A DNA stretch of 21,782 nucleotides. Origin: Pedosphaera sp. GTDB taxonomy: Bacteria; Verrucomicrobiota; Verrucomicrobiia; Limisphaerales; UBA9464. Location: contig SIAZ01000022.1 of NCBI GenBank assembly GCA_009695405.1, positions 1 through 21,782 on the forward strand. Direction: 5' to 3'. The stretch's first letter is position 1, and each line of letters starts with the position of its first letter. Below the pieces are notes generated by a model that had not been told where the DNA came from, did no database searches, and was given only the letters and a program-made list of their open reading frames with translations. Below, piece by piece: positions 6,676 through 15,120 of the stretch. The translations under genes and the position numbers were made by a program.

Positions 6676-8817
6676 ATGAAGACTCTTCTCTTCGTATGTA
6701 CCGGTAATACCTGCCGAAGCCCTATGGCAGAAGCACTGGCTCGGCGTGCACTCGCAGATCATCCCGATTGGAAGGTTCTCTCCGCGGGCATCGGCGCAAT
6801 TAATGGGCAACCTCCCAGTTCCTATTCGGTCGATGCACTTCACCAAATCGGAGTTCCTCTTTCTGGACATACTTCGAAGATGTTGACGGGACGACTTATT
6901 CGTGACGCCGATTACATCTTCGGTCTTACCCGCAGTCATGTCGAAGGGATCGCAATGCTTTACCCAGAGGCTTCAGAAAAACTTTTTGTACTGCGTGAAT
7001 TCGAAGAAAACATCAGTGATATTGATCTCGATGTCCACGACCCTATCGGTGGAAGCTTGGCCGAATACATCGAATGCCGTAACCAAATCCAGTCAGCTGT
7101 GGAGGCGGCCGTCCAATTCGTCCTGCTATCCAATGCTCCGACTGCCACTCGGACCCTAGCCCTCGGCGCAGATCATGCAGGTTTCCAACTGAAAGAAGCG
7201 CTTAAACCGTTGCTGGCCCGCCTTCAGATTAAAGTCGTGGATGTGGGCACTCACTCGACCGAATCCGCCGACTACCCCGACTACGGTCGCGCTGTGGGCG
7301 AAATCGTCGCCGATGGTGAAGCTGACTTTGGAATCCTTATCTGCTCTACTGGGGTTGGAATCAGTATCGCCGCTAACCGAATTCCAGGCATCCGTGCCGC
7401 TGTTGTACATACCGCTGAGGGCGCGACTCTGTGTCGCCAACACAATAACGCTAATATCCTCTGTCTCGGGGCCCGTTTCGTTTCCAAATCACTCGCCGAA
7501 TCTCTCCTCGAGACTTTTCTTACCTCTGAATTTGAAGGGGGCCGCCACGAACGGCGTATCCTGAAGCTCGAATCCGCAATGCCTAACCAAATCGAAACTG
7601 TCGATCCACAGATCGCCGAAATTATCCGCCACGAAAGACGACGACAGCACGAGAATATCGAACTGATCGCCAGTGAAAATTTCACAAGTCCAGCGGTGAT
7701 GGCCGTTCAAGGGAGTGTTCTCACTAATAAATATGCAGAAGGGTATCCAGGAAAACGATGGTACGGAGGCTGTGAGTTCGTCGATGAAGCTGAAAAACTA
7801 GCCATCGACCGAGCAAAACAACTCTTCGGAGCTGAACACGCCAACGTACAGCCCCACTCAGGCTCTGGGGCTAATATGGCGGTTTACTTCTCCATGCTGA
7901 AGCCGGGCGATCGCCTTCTCACTATGGACCTCAGCCACGGCGGTCATCTTACCCACGGTAACAAAGCCAACTTCTCAGGTAAATTCTTCGATATTGTCCA
8001 CTACGGGGTTCGACAATCCGATGAACGCATCGACTACGATCGTCTCGCCGCAATGGCCCGTGAACACAAACCAAAGATGATCACTGTCGGGGCATCTGCC
8101 TACTCTCGTGCTATTGACTTCGAGCGTCTTGGCGATATCGCCAAGGAAGTTGGAGCTCTCCTCTTGGCTGACATCGCTCATATCGCAGGATTGGTCGCTG
8201 CGGGTGTCCACGCCAGCCCCGTTCCTCATGCCGATTTCGTTACTACAACCACTCACAAAACCCTACGTGGCCCCCGCGGTGGACTTATCCTTTGCCGCTC
8301 TCAGTATGCCAAAGCTATCGATTCTCAGGTCTTCCCTGGCATCCAAGGCGGTCCCCTAATGCACGTCATCGCCGCAAAGGCCGTCTGCTTCCTTGAAGCG
8401 TTACAACCGAGCTTTAAGACTTACCAACATCAGACGATAAAAAATGCCGCTGCTCTCGCCGATGGTATGAAACGTAATGGCTTTCGCATTGTCAGTGGCG
8501 GGACGGATAATCACCTAATGCTAGTCGATGTCGGCGCCCGCGGTCTGACTGGCAAACAGTGCCAACTGGCACTGGATGAAGCTGGCATTACCACTAACAA
8601 AAATACCATCCCCTTCGAAACTCGCTCTCCTTTCGAAGGCAGTGGTGTTCGTCTCGGCACTCCTGCTGTCACCACTCGCGGTATGCGTGAACCCGAAATG
8701 GCCGCAATCGCTGATATGATCAGTGAGGTCCTTCTCGATATCACTAATCCCGCCACCGCACTGACAGTAAGGGACCGAGTGCGAGCCCTGACAGCAGGGT
8801 TTCCGCTACCTTTCTGA
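6676..8817 (+). CDS. Three-domain fusion: YwlE-type protein phosphatase, ribose-5-phosphate isomerase B, serine hydroxymethyltransferase
   Basis: One uninterrupted frame encodes three enzymes that are normally separate. Numbering below is from the first ATG (6670; 715 residues), but the ATG at 6676 is better spaced from TTGAG and is taken as the start. Domain 1 (about 3-152) is a low-molecular-weight phosphatase with P-loop CTGNTCRS (Cys10, Thr14, Arg16) and general acid Asp124 (HDP). Domain 2 (about 160-300) is RpiB, with GADHAG (166-171), Cys225 in LICSTGVGISIAANR and HNNANILCLGAR (258-269). Domain 3 (304-715) is GlyA, with ELIASENF (331-338), Lys530 binding PLP in TTTTHKTLRGPRGG and NKNTIPFE (643-650). 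All key residues are present. RpiB interconverts ribose- and ribulose-5-phosphate; GlyA makes glycine and methylene-tetrahydrofolate from serine. Met304 (base 7579) could be an internal GlyA start, but no ribosome binding site precedes it. The order mirrors ywlE-rpiB-ywlG-glyA of B. subtilis. Confidence 0.93.
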   Translation: MKTLLFVCTGNTCRSPMAEALARRALADHPDWKVLSAGIGAINGQPPSSYSVDALHQIGVPLSGHTSKMLTGRLIRDADYIFGLTRSHVEGIAMLYPEASEKLFVLREFEENISDIDLDVHDPIGGSLAEYIECRNQIQSAVEAAVQFVLLSNAPTATRTLALGADHAGFQLKEALKPLLARLQIKVVDVGTHSTESADYPDYGRAVGEIVADGEADFGILICSTGVGISIAANRIPGIRAAVVHTAEGATLCRQHNNANILCLGARFVSKSLAESLLETFLTSEFEGGRHERRILKLESAMPNQIETVDPQIAEIIRHERRRQHENIELIASENFTSPAVMAVQGSVLTNKYAEGYPGKRWYGGCEFVDEAEKLAIDRAKQLFGAEHANVQPHSGSGANMAVYFSMLKPGDRLLTMDLSHGGHLTHGNKANFSGKFFDIVHYGVRQSDERIDYDRLAAMAREHKPKMITVGASAYSRAIDFERLGDIAKEVGALLLADIAHIAGLVAAGVHASPVPHADFVTTTTHKTLRGPRGGLILCRSQYAKAIDSQVFPGIQGGPLMHVIAAKAVCFLEALQPSFKTYQHQTIKNAAALADGMKRNGFRIVSGGTDNHLMLVDVGARGLTGKQCQLALDEAGITTNKNTIPFETRSPFEGSGVRLGTPAVTTRGMREPEMAAIADMISEVLLDITNPATALTVRDRVRALTAGFPLPF

Positions 8818-8921
8818 GTTGCTACTTTGACTTGGGATGATCCGGAATCACCGCATCTGGATCACCGCTTTCCTTTACGCCACACTTCGAAGACTCCCCA
8901 CAGCATCGTTCCGAGTCTAAG

Positions 8922-10188
8922 ATGGGTAGTTTCAAAATTGGACGCTTCAAAACTCTCCCATTGAAAAACGGAAGTCCAATAACCCGCGGTCATGAGCGAC
9001 TCCTTTTGCTGCTCCTCGCAGCCGTTCAGTTTACCCATGCATTAGACTTCATGGTGATGCTGTCGCTCGGCCCAAAATTGATGCGTGAACTCGCTATTAG
9101 CCCCGTTATTTTTACCGGGCTTATCTCCCTTTACTCTCTGTTTTCATGGCCTCGTCGGTTTCTTCGTAACCGACTATATCGACCGTTATGAGCGTCGTCA
9201 ATTACTCCTCCTCAGCTACGCCGGCTTCATTATTGGCACCCTCGCTTGCGCTCTTTCCCATAGCCTCCTGAGTCTCGCCGTTTCTAGGTCTATTTGTGGT
9301 GCTTTCGGTGGTATTTGCGGCTCCATGGTAATGACAACGGCCTCGGATATTGTGCCGACTCAGCGACGTGCCGCCGGATTGAGTCTGGTCACCATCTCTT
9401 TCTCCATTTCGCTCGCCGGTGGCGTCCCGCTGGGGCTCTACCTCGCCAATCGGTTTAACTGGGAAGCTCCCTTCTGGTTCATTGGCCTCCTTTCTATTGT
9501 CAATTTTGAACTCATCCTCCAGTTCCTGCCCTCGAGGCGGGCGCACATTAGTCCCACTCGTCAAGGGGGCTTCGCACAAGTCTTAAAGGTTCTCAAAGAC
9601 CCAAATGCCCGACGGGCCCTCACTTTCTCAGGTTCTCTCGTCTTTACTCATTTCACCATCATCCCTATGCTGGCGCCTTACCTCATCGCCAATACCGGTT
9701 TTTCGAAAACCAGTCTTTTCGCTTTCTATTGTATTGGAGGGATTCTAAGCCTCATTACCACTCCCATTATCGGCCTCCTCGCTGATCAATTCGGACGTTT
9801 CCGCGTTTACATAGTTCTGGTTGCTGTCGCCACTTTCATCACCTTCGGTCTTACCCACGCCGAACAACTCCCACTCTGGACAGTCATCCCCCTGGGGGCC
9901 GCCTTCTTTGTGTTTGGCAGCGGTCGCTTCATTCCTGTCCAAGCGATCTGTAGCCTCGCTATCCAACCCTCTCAGCGTGGCGCTTTTATGAGCCTCAATA
10001 GTTGCTCCCGCGATTTAATGGCAGGTATCACTTCCACCTTCGGCGGTTGGATGATCACAACTTCACCGCAGGGGACTCTATCTGGCTATAATTTTCTCGG
10101 TTGGTTAGCCATCGCCGCCGCCTTAATCAGTCTCTTGATCGGGGCGCGTGTTCTAAATGTCGAACCGCATAGTCAGTTGCCCCACTGA
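8922..10188 (+). pseudogene. MFS transporter with a one-base frameshift
   Basis: Two overlapping frames make one transporter of about 420 residues. The first (from 8922) gives FTHALDFMVMLSLGPKLMRELAISP, the usual first helix and loop of a drug/sugar efflux MFS protein, and LISLYSLFS. The continuation GLVGFFVTDYIDRYERRQ, with its MFS loop 2-3 motif (DYIDRYERR), is in the next frame. The shift falls at TTTTCATGGC (9141-9150); removing one base there, for example T9147, restores a single frame ending at 10188. Further helices follow (LLSYAGFIIGTLACAL, FIGLLSIVNFELIL, FYCIGGILSLI and others), giving about twelve in all. A complete protein would be an inner-membrane, proton-driven exporter of unknown substrate. 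The break is either a true recent mutation or a base-calling error after the T run. Confidence 0.85.
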
Positions 10189-10212
10189 CCTAGGCCCCTC
10201 CTCACCACAAAG

Positions 10213-11154
10213 TCAGGTTAAAATCTCTATCGGATTACCAGCGAGAAACGAAGCCGCTCCCATTCGTTTCCCTCCTTCTATCTGTACCTCGGTCAGTTCC
10301 AAGACACCTGTCCCACAACCCACCACCAACCGACCACGTCCCGATTCTAATACTCGACCCGGTTCCCCTTCTCCCTCCACTGGATGCGCGGCATGGACCT
10401 TCAAATGGCGCGCTCTGGGACCACCTGAGACCTCGCAAAAGGCCCCGGGCCAAGGCGTAAATGCTCGAAGACGTCGCCACGTCTCTACAGAGGAACGCTC
10501 CCACCGAATCCGCCCATCTTCACGAGTGATCTTCCTCGCCACTGTCACGCCTTCCATAGGTTGTAATCGCGGCACCAATGTCCCAGCCACATACTCTGGT
10601 AACCCTGAAATAAGCAGTCGTCCTCCCATTTCGGCCAGACGATCGTGCAAGGTTTGACCCGTGTCGGTATCAAGAATTAGAGTTCGGGCCGTTGTTACTA
10701 TTGGCCCCGTATCTAATCCCGCATCCATTTTCATCAAGGTCACCCCAGTCTCGATCAGCCCATCAGCAATTGCCCACTGGATAGGGGCTGCACCACGGTA
10801 TTTCGGCAAGAGAGATGTATGAACATTCAGACAACCGTACCTCGGAATATCCAACAATTCTTGAGGTAAAAGCTGCCCATACGCGGCCACCACAATGAGA
10901 TCAGGGGCTAATTTCTTCAGACGTTCCAAAAACTCTGGATCTCTCGCTTTCTTCGGTTGATCCACTGGAAGCCCCCATTCCAAAGCGCAAAGCTTAACCG
11001 GAGTTGGCTGCAGGACCAAATCACGCCCCCTCGGTTTATCGGGTTGGCTTACGGCACTGATCACTCTCCAACGCGAATCCCTAATCAAACTTCGCAAGAC
11101 AGTCGCCGCAAGGTCGGCAGTACCCATAAAAATAATCCGCAATAAATCAGACAT
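10213..11154 (-). CDS. fmt: Methionyl-tRNA formyltransferase
   Basis: A 313-residue enzyme that formylates the initiator Met-tRNA using 10-formyl-tetrahydrofolate. The start is placed at the internal ATG at 11154: it gives MSDLLRIIFMGTAD, the normal N-terminus, and the usual family length. The open frame reaches back to 11217, but its first 21 residues have no family counterpart. The catalytic triad is visible as Asn110, His112 (CLNVHTSLLPKYRG, with the SLLP loop at 114-117) and Asp148 (LDTGPI). The C-terminal tRNA-binding OB domain spans about 205-313 (RKITREDGRIRW, LRAFTPWPGAF). Its folate donor pool depends on serine hydroxymethyltransferase, which is encoded nearby in the fusion at 6676-8817. 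The usual partner def (peptide deformylase) is not next to it here. It is transcribed divergently from the DHH gene at 11254. Confidence 0.95.
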   Translation of the reverse strand: MSDLLRIIFMGTADLAATVLRSLIRDSRWRVISAVSQPDKPRGRDLVLQPTPVKLCALEWGLPVDQPKKARDPEFLERLKKLAPDLIVVAAYGQLLPQELLDIPRYGCLNVHTSLLPKYRGAAPIQWAIADGLIETGVTLMKMDAGLDTGPIVTTARTLILDTDTGQTLHDRLAEMGGRLLISGLPEYVAGTLVPRLQPMEGVTVARKITREDGRIRWERSSVETWRRLRAFTPWPGAFCEVSGGPRARHLKVHAAHPVEGEGEPGRVLESGRGRLVVGCGTGVLELTEVQIEGGKRMGAASFLAGNPIEILT

Positions 11155-11253
11155 TTCCAAGACCTTACCTAGAGACTGTTCAGACGGGAATCTCAGAAGA
11201 TTCACCGAATCTGACATTGCCTCGCCGCGACGACTCCTTGAGTTTTTCGAACT

Positions 11254-12195
11254 ATGGGTTCATTGACCGAGCCACAAGTGGTTCTCACGCACGAAAGTGA
11301 TCTCGACGGTTTGGTTTCCGGACTGCTCTTGCAGCGCCTCGCCAAACATGTCTTTGGATCAGATATCCCTCTGGAGGCTTATCATTACCAAGGCTGGAAA
11401 CTCCGCTCTCTTTCTGAACGAACCGCTTGGGTCAGTGACTTCACCTTCGAAGCCCGCCTCGATAAACCCAACTGGCTGATCGTCGATCATCACTCATGTG
11501 AAGTCCGCCCAAAACTAGCTAAGCTCATCCATGATCCTCTCAAATCGGCTAGCCGTCTTTGCTATGAAATGTGCCAACAACACGCCCTCGCCACCTCAGA
11601 ACTAGATCGGATCGTTCACCTGACCGATGTCGGGGATCTCTACACCGAAAGCGACCCCGATTTTGTCGAAGCCTGTGACTACGGAAACTTGGTTAAAGCC
11701 TATGGGTTCTGGAATCTTCACACGCTGTTCGAGGGCGATATTACTCGGTTACTGAATCATCCACTCCTAGAAGTGATGCGGGTCAAACGGCGAGTCGAAG
11801 ACCCCATCGGACTTGAATGTGCACGTCATCGCATCGAAGCGCTTAGCCCTGAGGTGGGCTTGGTGAAAACAATCGTCGGTAATACCAATGCCATTGTTCA
11901 TCGACTCCTCGAACAAGGCCTTACTACCCACACCGTCCTAGTTACTCTTTTCAAAAAAGGGAATAACGCTTTTGTGGTCAGCTTCCGCAGTCGCAATGGA
12001 GAAGCCCTCAAAATAGCGGCTAAACTAGACGGAGGAGGCCACCCGAATGCAGCAGGGACCACTTTACCAAAATCGGTCAATGACCACGAATTAGCCACGG
12101 AATATATTCGCCAGCGAATCAATCCGCGCGCTGAACCCTCTGGCCTCACTGGAATGGAAGACCTTTTGGCACGTTGGGAAACAGCCCGTAAATAG
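11254..12195 (+). CDS. DHH-family phosphoesterase with DHHA1 domain
   Basis: A 313-residue soluble protein. Metal-binding motifs are in order: THESDLDG (12-19, the first aspartates), SDFTF (Asp62) and VDHHS (DHH at 78-80). A third motif aspartate is probably in LTDVGDLY, and the C-terminal DHHA1 domain carries GGGHPNAAG (260-268). This pattern is shared by NrnA-like nanoRNases/pAp phosphatases, cyclic-dinucleotide phosphodiesterases and archaeal-type DHH phosphoesterases. The first motif is HESDLDG rather than the HxxPDxDA type of NrnA, so I keep the call general: a manganese-dependent phosphodiesterase or phosphatase on short nucleic acids or nucleotides. No ribosome binding site is obvious before ATG 11254; the first five residues may be dispensable. 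A palindrome follows the stop. The gene is intact and divergent from fmt. Confidence 0.85.
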   Translation: MGSLTEPQVVLTHESDLDGLVSGLLLQRLAKHVFGSDIPLEAYHYQGWKLRSLSERTAWVSDFTFEARLDKPNWLIVDHHSCEVRPKLAKLIHDPLKSASRLCYEMCQQHALATSELDRIVHLTDVGDLYTESDPDFVEACDYGNLVKAYGFWNLHTLFEGDITRLLNHPLLEVMRVKRRVEDPIGLECARHRIEALSPEVGLVKTIVGNTNAIVHRLLEQGLTTHTVLVTLFKKGNNAFVVSFRSRNGEALKIAAKLDGGGHPNAAGTTLPKSVNDHELATEYIRQRINPRAEPSGLTGMEDLLARWETARK

Positions 12196-12231
12196 CAACG
12201 CCAGCACTCTCGAAAGCGAAACTACCCCTAG

Positions 12232-12252
12232 GGGAACAGGTTAGCCTGTCCC
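12232..12252. repeat. Small palindrome after the DHH gene
   Basis: GGGAACAGG-TTAG-CCTGTCCC is a hairpin with one bulged A, about 36 bases after the DHH stop. No T run follows, so it is either a weak terminator or another small palindromic element similar in design to those in the 144-bp repeat. Confidence 0.55.
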
Positions 12253-12319
12253 ATTAGTTCACTCTATAAAAGTGCAGAGAAGAGCCAATTCGGTTCAATA
12301 TCGAATTATTTGGTTAGGG

Positions 12320-13408
12320 CAACCTAGTGCCGAATTCAAAGAAAAATCAGCCTTACAAAGCTGCAAGGATCAAAGTCCAGTGCAAGCGCCGATGCCTCCG
12401 CAGGTGATTGAAAAGGGACTCTGCGGCTCTGGCCTTTTGGCTCACGTGGTTCTCGCTAAGTACATCGAGCACCGTCCGCTGTATCGAGTGCAGCAAGAAT
12501 TAGCGCGCAACGGCGTGGAAATCACCCGCACAACTTTAGCCGATTGGGTTGATGCAGCCGCCGTAGCGCTCGAACCGATTTATAAGGCGATCCAGACGGA
12601 TTTAATCGGCGGCAATTATCTTGAGTTCGATGAAACTCCGGTGCGAGTGATGGATCCGGAAGTGAGAGCTAAAATAGCTTCGGGTTGGCTCTGGGTTTAC
12701 GCACGACCGAAAGGCGGTGTGCTCTTCGATTTTCAAAGTAGTTGAAGACCAGCTGGGCCGGACGAAATACTGAAGACATTTAATGGAACAATCCAAAGTG
12801 ACGGGTACGCCCTTTACGGAGCGATGGAACGGGATCGACCGGGACTCAAACGGTTAGCGTGTTGGGCCCATGCGCGGCGGAAGTTTCACGATGCTTCGAG
12901 CGATGATCGCCTTGATTGCGCGACTTTACGGGATCGAGAAAGCAGTAAGAGACGGCAAGTTAACGGCGGAGGCACGACACGAATTGCGGCGTCAAGGAGC
13001 GCCCGCGATCCTGCAAGCTATCCACACGCGATTAATCGCCTTAGAATCTGGGCGAATTAATTCGCTGATCCTACCCAAAAGCCCGCTAGGTAAGGCGATC
13101 GGCTACGTCCTAGGGCAATGGACGGCATTGCAGCGATATCTGGAAGAGGGGGCGTTTATGAGATCGATAATAATCGGGTTGAGAACGCCATTCGCCCCAC
13201 CTGTATTGGGAAGAAGAACTGGCCCTTCATTGGGCACTCGGACGCAGGATGGCGGAGTGCGGTGATTTACAGTGTTTTAATAACTGCACGACGATACGGG
13301 TTAGATCCGGTGGCAGCGTTGACGGATGTGTTGCGACGTATTCCCTAGGCAACGAACCCTACCGTTGCCGAACTCCTGCCTTGGAACTGGAAACCTGCGA
13401 AAGCCTAA
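12320..13408 (+). pseudogene. IS66-family transposase (TnpC), decayed
   Basis: The IS66 TnpC protein can be followed through several frames. From about 12350 comes VIEKGLCGSGLLAHVVLAKY, HRPLYRVQQELARNGVEI and YLEFDETPVRVMD (the DDE region begins). A TGA at 12743 interrupts it in frame (an arginine codon is expected), after which SDGYALYGAM and LACWAHARRKFHDA continue. A shift near 12893-12912 leads to ALIARLYGIEKAVRDGKL and LPKSPLGKAIGYVLGQW. A second shift at the G run near 13148 leads to YEIDNNRVENAIRP (13159 on), GKKNWPFIGHSDAG and DVLRRIP. A TAG at 13346 is then followed in the same frame by TVAELLPWNWKPAKA and the true stop at 13406, the normal IS66 tail. So there are two nonsense codons, two frameshifts and no N-terminus. 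No terminal inverted repeats or tnpA/tnpB partners were found. Confidence 0.9.
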
Positions 13409-14026
13409 TCCGGTCGGTTGACCTTTCCCCCCGCCTTCGATCGCGAAATATTCTACTTTCGCTAACTAGGAAACCCTGGGATTGGGCATACGCTTACCTG
13501 TTAAATACAATTTGGTATCTGCGAATGGGCTTAATTCCGAACTCCGAAGAAAGGAAAGATCGCTACGATCAAGGCCCTTGTGGATGTCGGGATTTATGCC
13601 GAAATCAGTTGGCTTAACTTTCCACAAAAGGGTCCACATCCAAGGCGCTGGGTGACTTCGGCTTGAGTGAGCAAAAGAGGGCTCAAGAACCTGTTAAGAT
13701 CCGAGGTGCCTCGACACTTTCAGTGTGTCGGAACCTTATGTAGGCGGCGACAAAGTGGCCACCTGCTGGAGTCCACATACAGTTAGCGTTTCAACGCCCT
13801 CTTTAATTTTCATTGACTAACGTGGCGCGAATCCCGAGCGGAACTTAATTATCTCGCTCTTAGCGATCAACTCTGGGAGCAGTGATTCATATTAAGCTCG
13901 CTATGAATCTGGATCGTTTTTCGAAAGGGCGCTGGGGCTGTTGATCCTGCGCACTTTGTCCAAGTTATCTGACTTCACGATTGTCTTTTTCTCCGCAGAT
14001 TAGCGTCTTCCGCAGAAGTCCCAATT
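13409..14026. other. Gene-free stretch between IS66 remnant and DUF1080 gene
   Basis: No supported protein gene. The stretch holds several inverted repeats: a stem pairing CCCTTGTGGA (13576-13585) with TCCACAAAAGGG (13620-13631), the closed structure 13674-13804 described separately, and ATTCATA/TATGAAT at 13885-13908. A TTGACT at 13813 could be a -35 box, but no matching -10 is clear. The promoter of the DUF1080 gene should lie in the last 200 bases. Confidence 0.45.
13674..13804. ncRNA. Candidate structured RNA, family unknown
   Basis: A 131-base segment is closed by a perfect nine-base stem, AAAGAGGGC (13674-13682) with GCCCTCTTT (13796-13804). Inside are at least two hairpins: AGGT..CGACAC-TTTCAGT-GTGTCG..ACCT (13704-13736), and AGGCGGCGAC-AAA-GTGGCCACCT (about 13742-13764), which has two mismatches. 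No protein frame explains the segment. Several regulatory RNAs fold this way, including 6S-like RNAs, but no family motif was recognised and the strand is not fixed; the description assumes the plus strand. Confidence 0.35.
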
Positions 14027-14830
14027 ATGAAATCAATCAATCAATTTTTGCCGCTGGCTTTTATGCTGGCGACCGCTTCGCTTTTCGCCGCTGGTGTCGG
14101 CTACGAAGACACCCCCCAGATTCCAGGCCAGAAGTGGAAAGTTCACGATAAAAATCGTCCGAATCCACCGATCGTTCAGCCTGGGGCTAGTTTTAGTCAT
14201 CAAGCGCCTGCACCCGCAGACGCTATCGTGCTTTTTGATGGCAAAGATCTCTCCAAGTGGAAGGGCGGTAAAGACGGTACACCTCCTTGGAAAATTGAGA
14301 ATGGCTACTTCGAAGTGGGCAAGGGCACGGGCGATATTCAAACCAAAGAAAAATTCGGAAATTTCCAACTTCACTTCGAATGGTCCGCACCTAATCCGCC
14401 CAAGGGAGCGAGCCAAGGTCGGGGTAATTCGGGCCTCTTTCTCCATGGCCTTTACGAAATCCAAGTGCTTGATGTGTACAATAACAAGACGTATGCCGAC
14501 GGCCAAGCGGGTGGACTTTACGGCGTCTGGCCGCCCTTGCAGAATGCTATGAAGAAACCGGGCGACTGGAATACCTACGATGTGGCTTTTGAGGGCCCTT
14601 TATTTGATAGCGAGGGTAAAGTGACGCGAAAGGCCTCTGTGACTCTCATTCACAACGGGGTGGTCTTGCATCACAAACAGGAATTTATCGGCCCCTCCGG
14701 TCATCGCAATCTGCCCGTCTATAAAAAGCACGACGGAACAGGTCCAATCCGCTTGCAGGACCACGGCGATCCGGTTCATTTCCGTAATATTTGGATTCGC
14801 CCGCTTGGAGACTACGATCGCCCCGAATAA
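14027..14830 (+). CDS. Secreted DUF1080 (3-keto-disaccharide hydrolase domain) protein
   Basis: A 267-residue protein with a signal peptide (MKSINQFLPLAFMLATASLFA, cut near residue 21-23), so it is exported to the periplasm or beyond. After a proline-rich spacer (about 30-65), the DUF1080 lectin-like beta-jelly-roll domain starts at VLFDGKDLSKWKGG (68-81). It continues through WKIENGYFEVGKGTGDI, GRGNSGLFLHGLYEIQVLDVY, the GGLYG loop and PIRLQDHGDPVHFRNIWIRPL at the C-terminus. All blocks are in order and the length is normal for a single-domain member. Family knowledge: these proteins are abundant in Planctomycetota and Verrucomicrobiota, and some act on 3-keto-glycosides or related sugars. 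The substrate is unknown here. No ribosome binding site is evident. A convergent DUF3293 fragment ends 24 bases downstream. Confidence 0.9.
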   Translation: MKSINQFLPLAFMLATASLFAAGVGYEDTPQIPGQKWKVHDKNRPNPPIVQPGASFSHQAPAPADAIVLFDGKDLSKWKGGKDGTPPWKIENGYFEVGKGTGDIQTKEKFGNFQLHFEWSAPNPPKGASQGRGNSGLFLHGLYEIQVLDVYNNKTYADGQAGGLYGVWPPLQNAMKKPGDWNTYDVAFEGPLFDSEGKVTRKASVTLIHNGVVLHHKQEFIGPSGHRNLPVYKKHDGTGPIRLQDHGDPVHFRNIWIRPLGDYDRPE

Positions 14831-14853
14831 ACACTTCAATCCTCTTCTCGATC

Positions 14854-15117
14854 TTACCGGCGAGATTCGATCTGGGACGATGAGCGCTGTCGACGGTTCC
14901 ATTCCGTCACAGCCATGGGTTGAGAACCATCGCAGGGCACCAACCAAGTTCCCTTTGGTTCGATCCAAAAAATCGCCTCTTGATCCAACTCAAATCCCAG
15001 TCGGGTGATCTCCTCTCGCGACAAGCCCCCAATGCCAAAGCCAAGTTCCAAATAGGAACCCTCCAAGGAGCCCCTGGTGACTGGAAACTGATGTGAGTCA
15101 ATGCCATCGCCTAACCC
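14854..15117 (-). pseudogene. DUF3293 protein, C-terminal fragment
   Basis: In the minus-strand frame ending at 14854, the part from about 15117 onward reads GDGIDSHQFPVTRGSLEGSY, then LELGFGIGGLSREEITRLGFELDQEAIFWIE. This fits the end of the DUF3293 domain, where an EPS-L-LGLS-x-EA-x-LGxxFGQ-AI-W pattern is usual. The start of the domain (the ITAWNP block) is missing: upstream of 15117 the same frame runs over transposase sequence on the other strand and is no longer meaningful. The gene therefore seems to have lost its N-terminus through an insertion or rearrangement. The function of DUF3293 is unknown. The family call is moderately sure; the truncation is a consequence of the ISAs1-like remnant being accepted. 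Confidence 0.6.
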
Positions 15118-15120
15118 AGT

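Noticed and set aside
9202..9579. 125-codon minus-strand frame
   Set aside because: It is antisense to the MFS transporter helices; acidic, low-complexity translation.
11155..11217. Extended N-terminus of Fmt
   Set aside because: The internal ATG gives the normal family start and length.
12290..12312. GGTTCAA resembling a tRNA T-loop
   Set aside because: No T-stem, acceptor or CCA around it; it is part of a small AATTCG/CGAATT palindrome.
14033..14506. 157-codon minus-strand frame
   Set aside because: It is a shadow of the DUF1080 gene, which has a signal peptide and all domain blocks.
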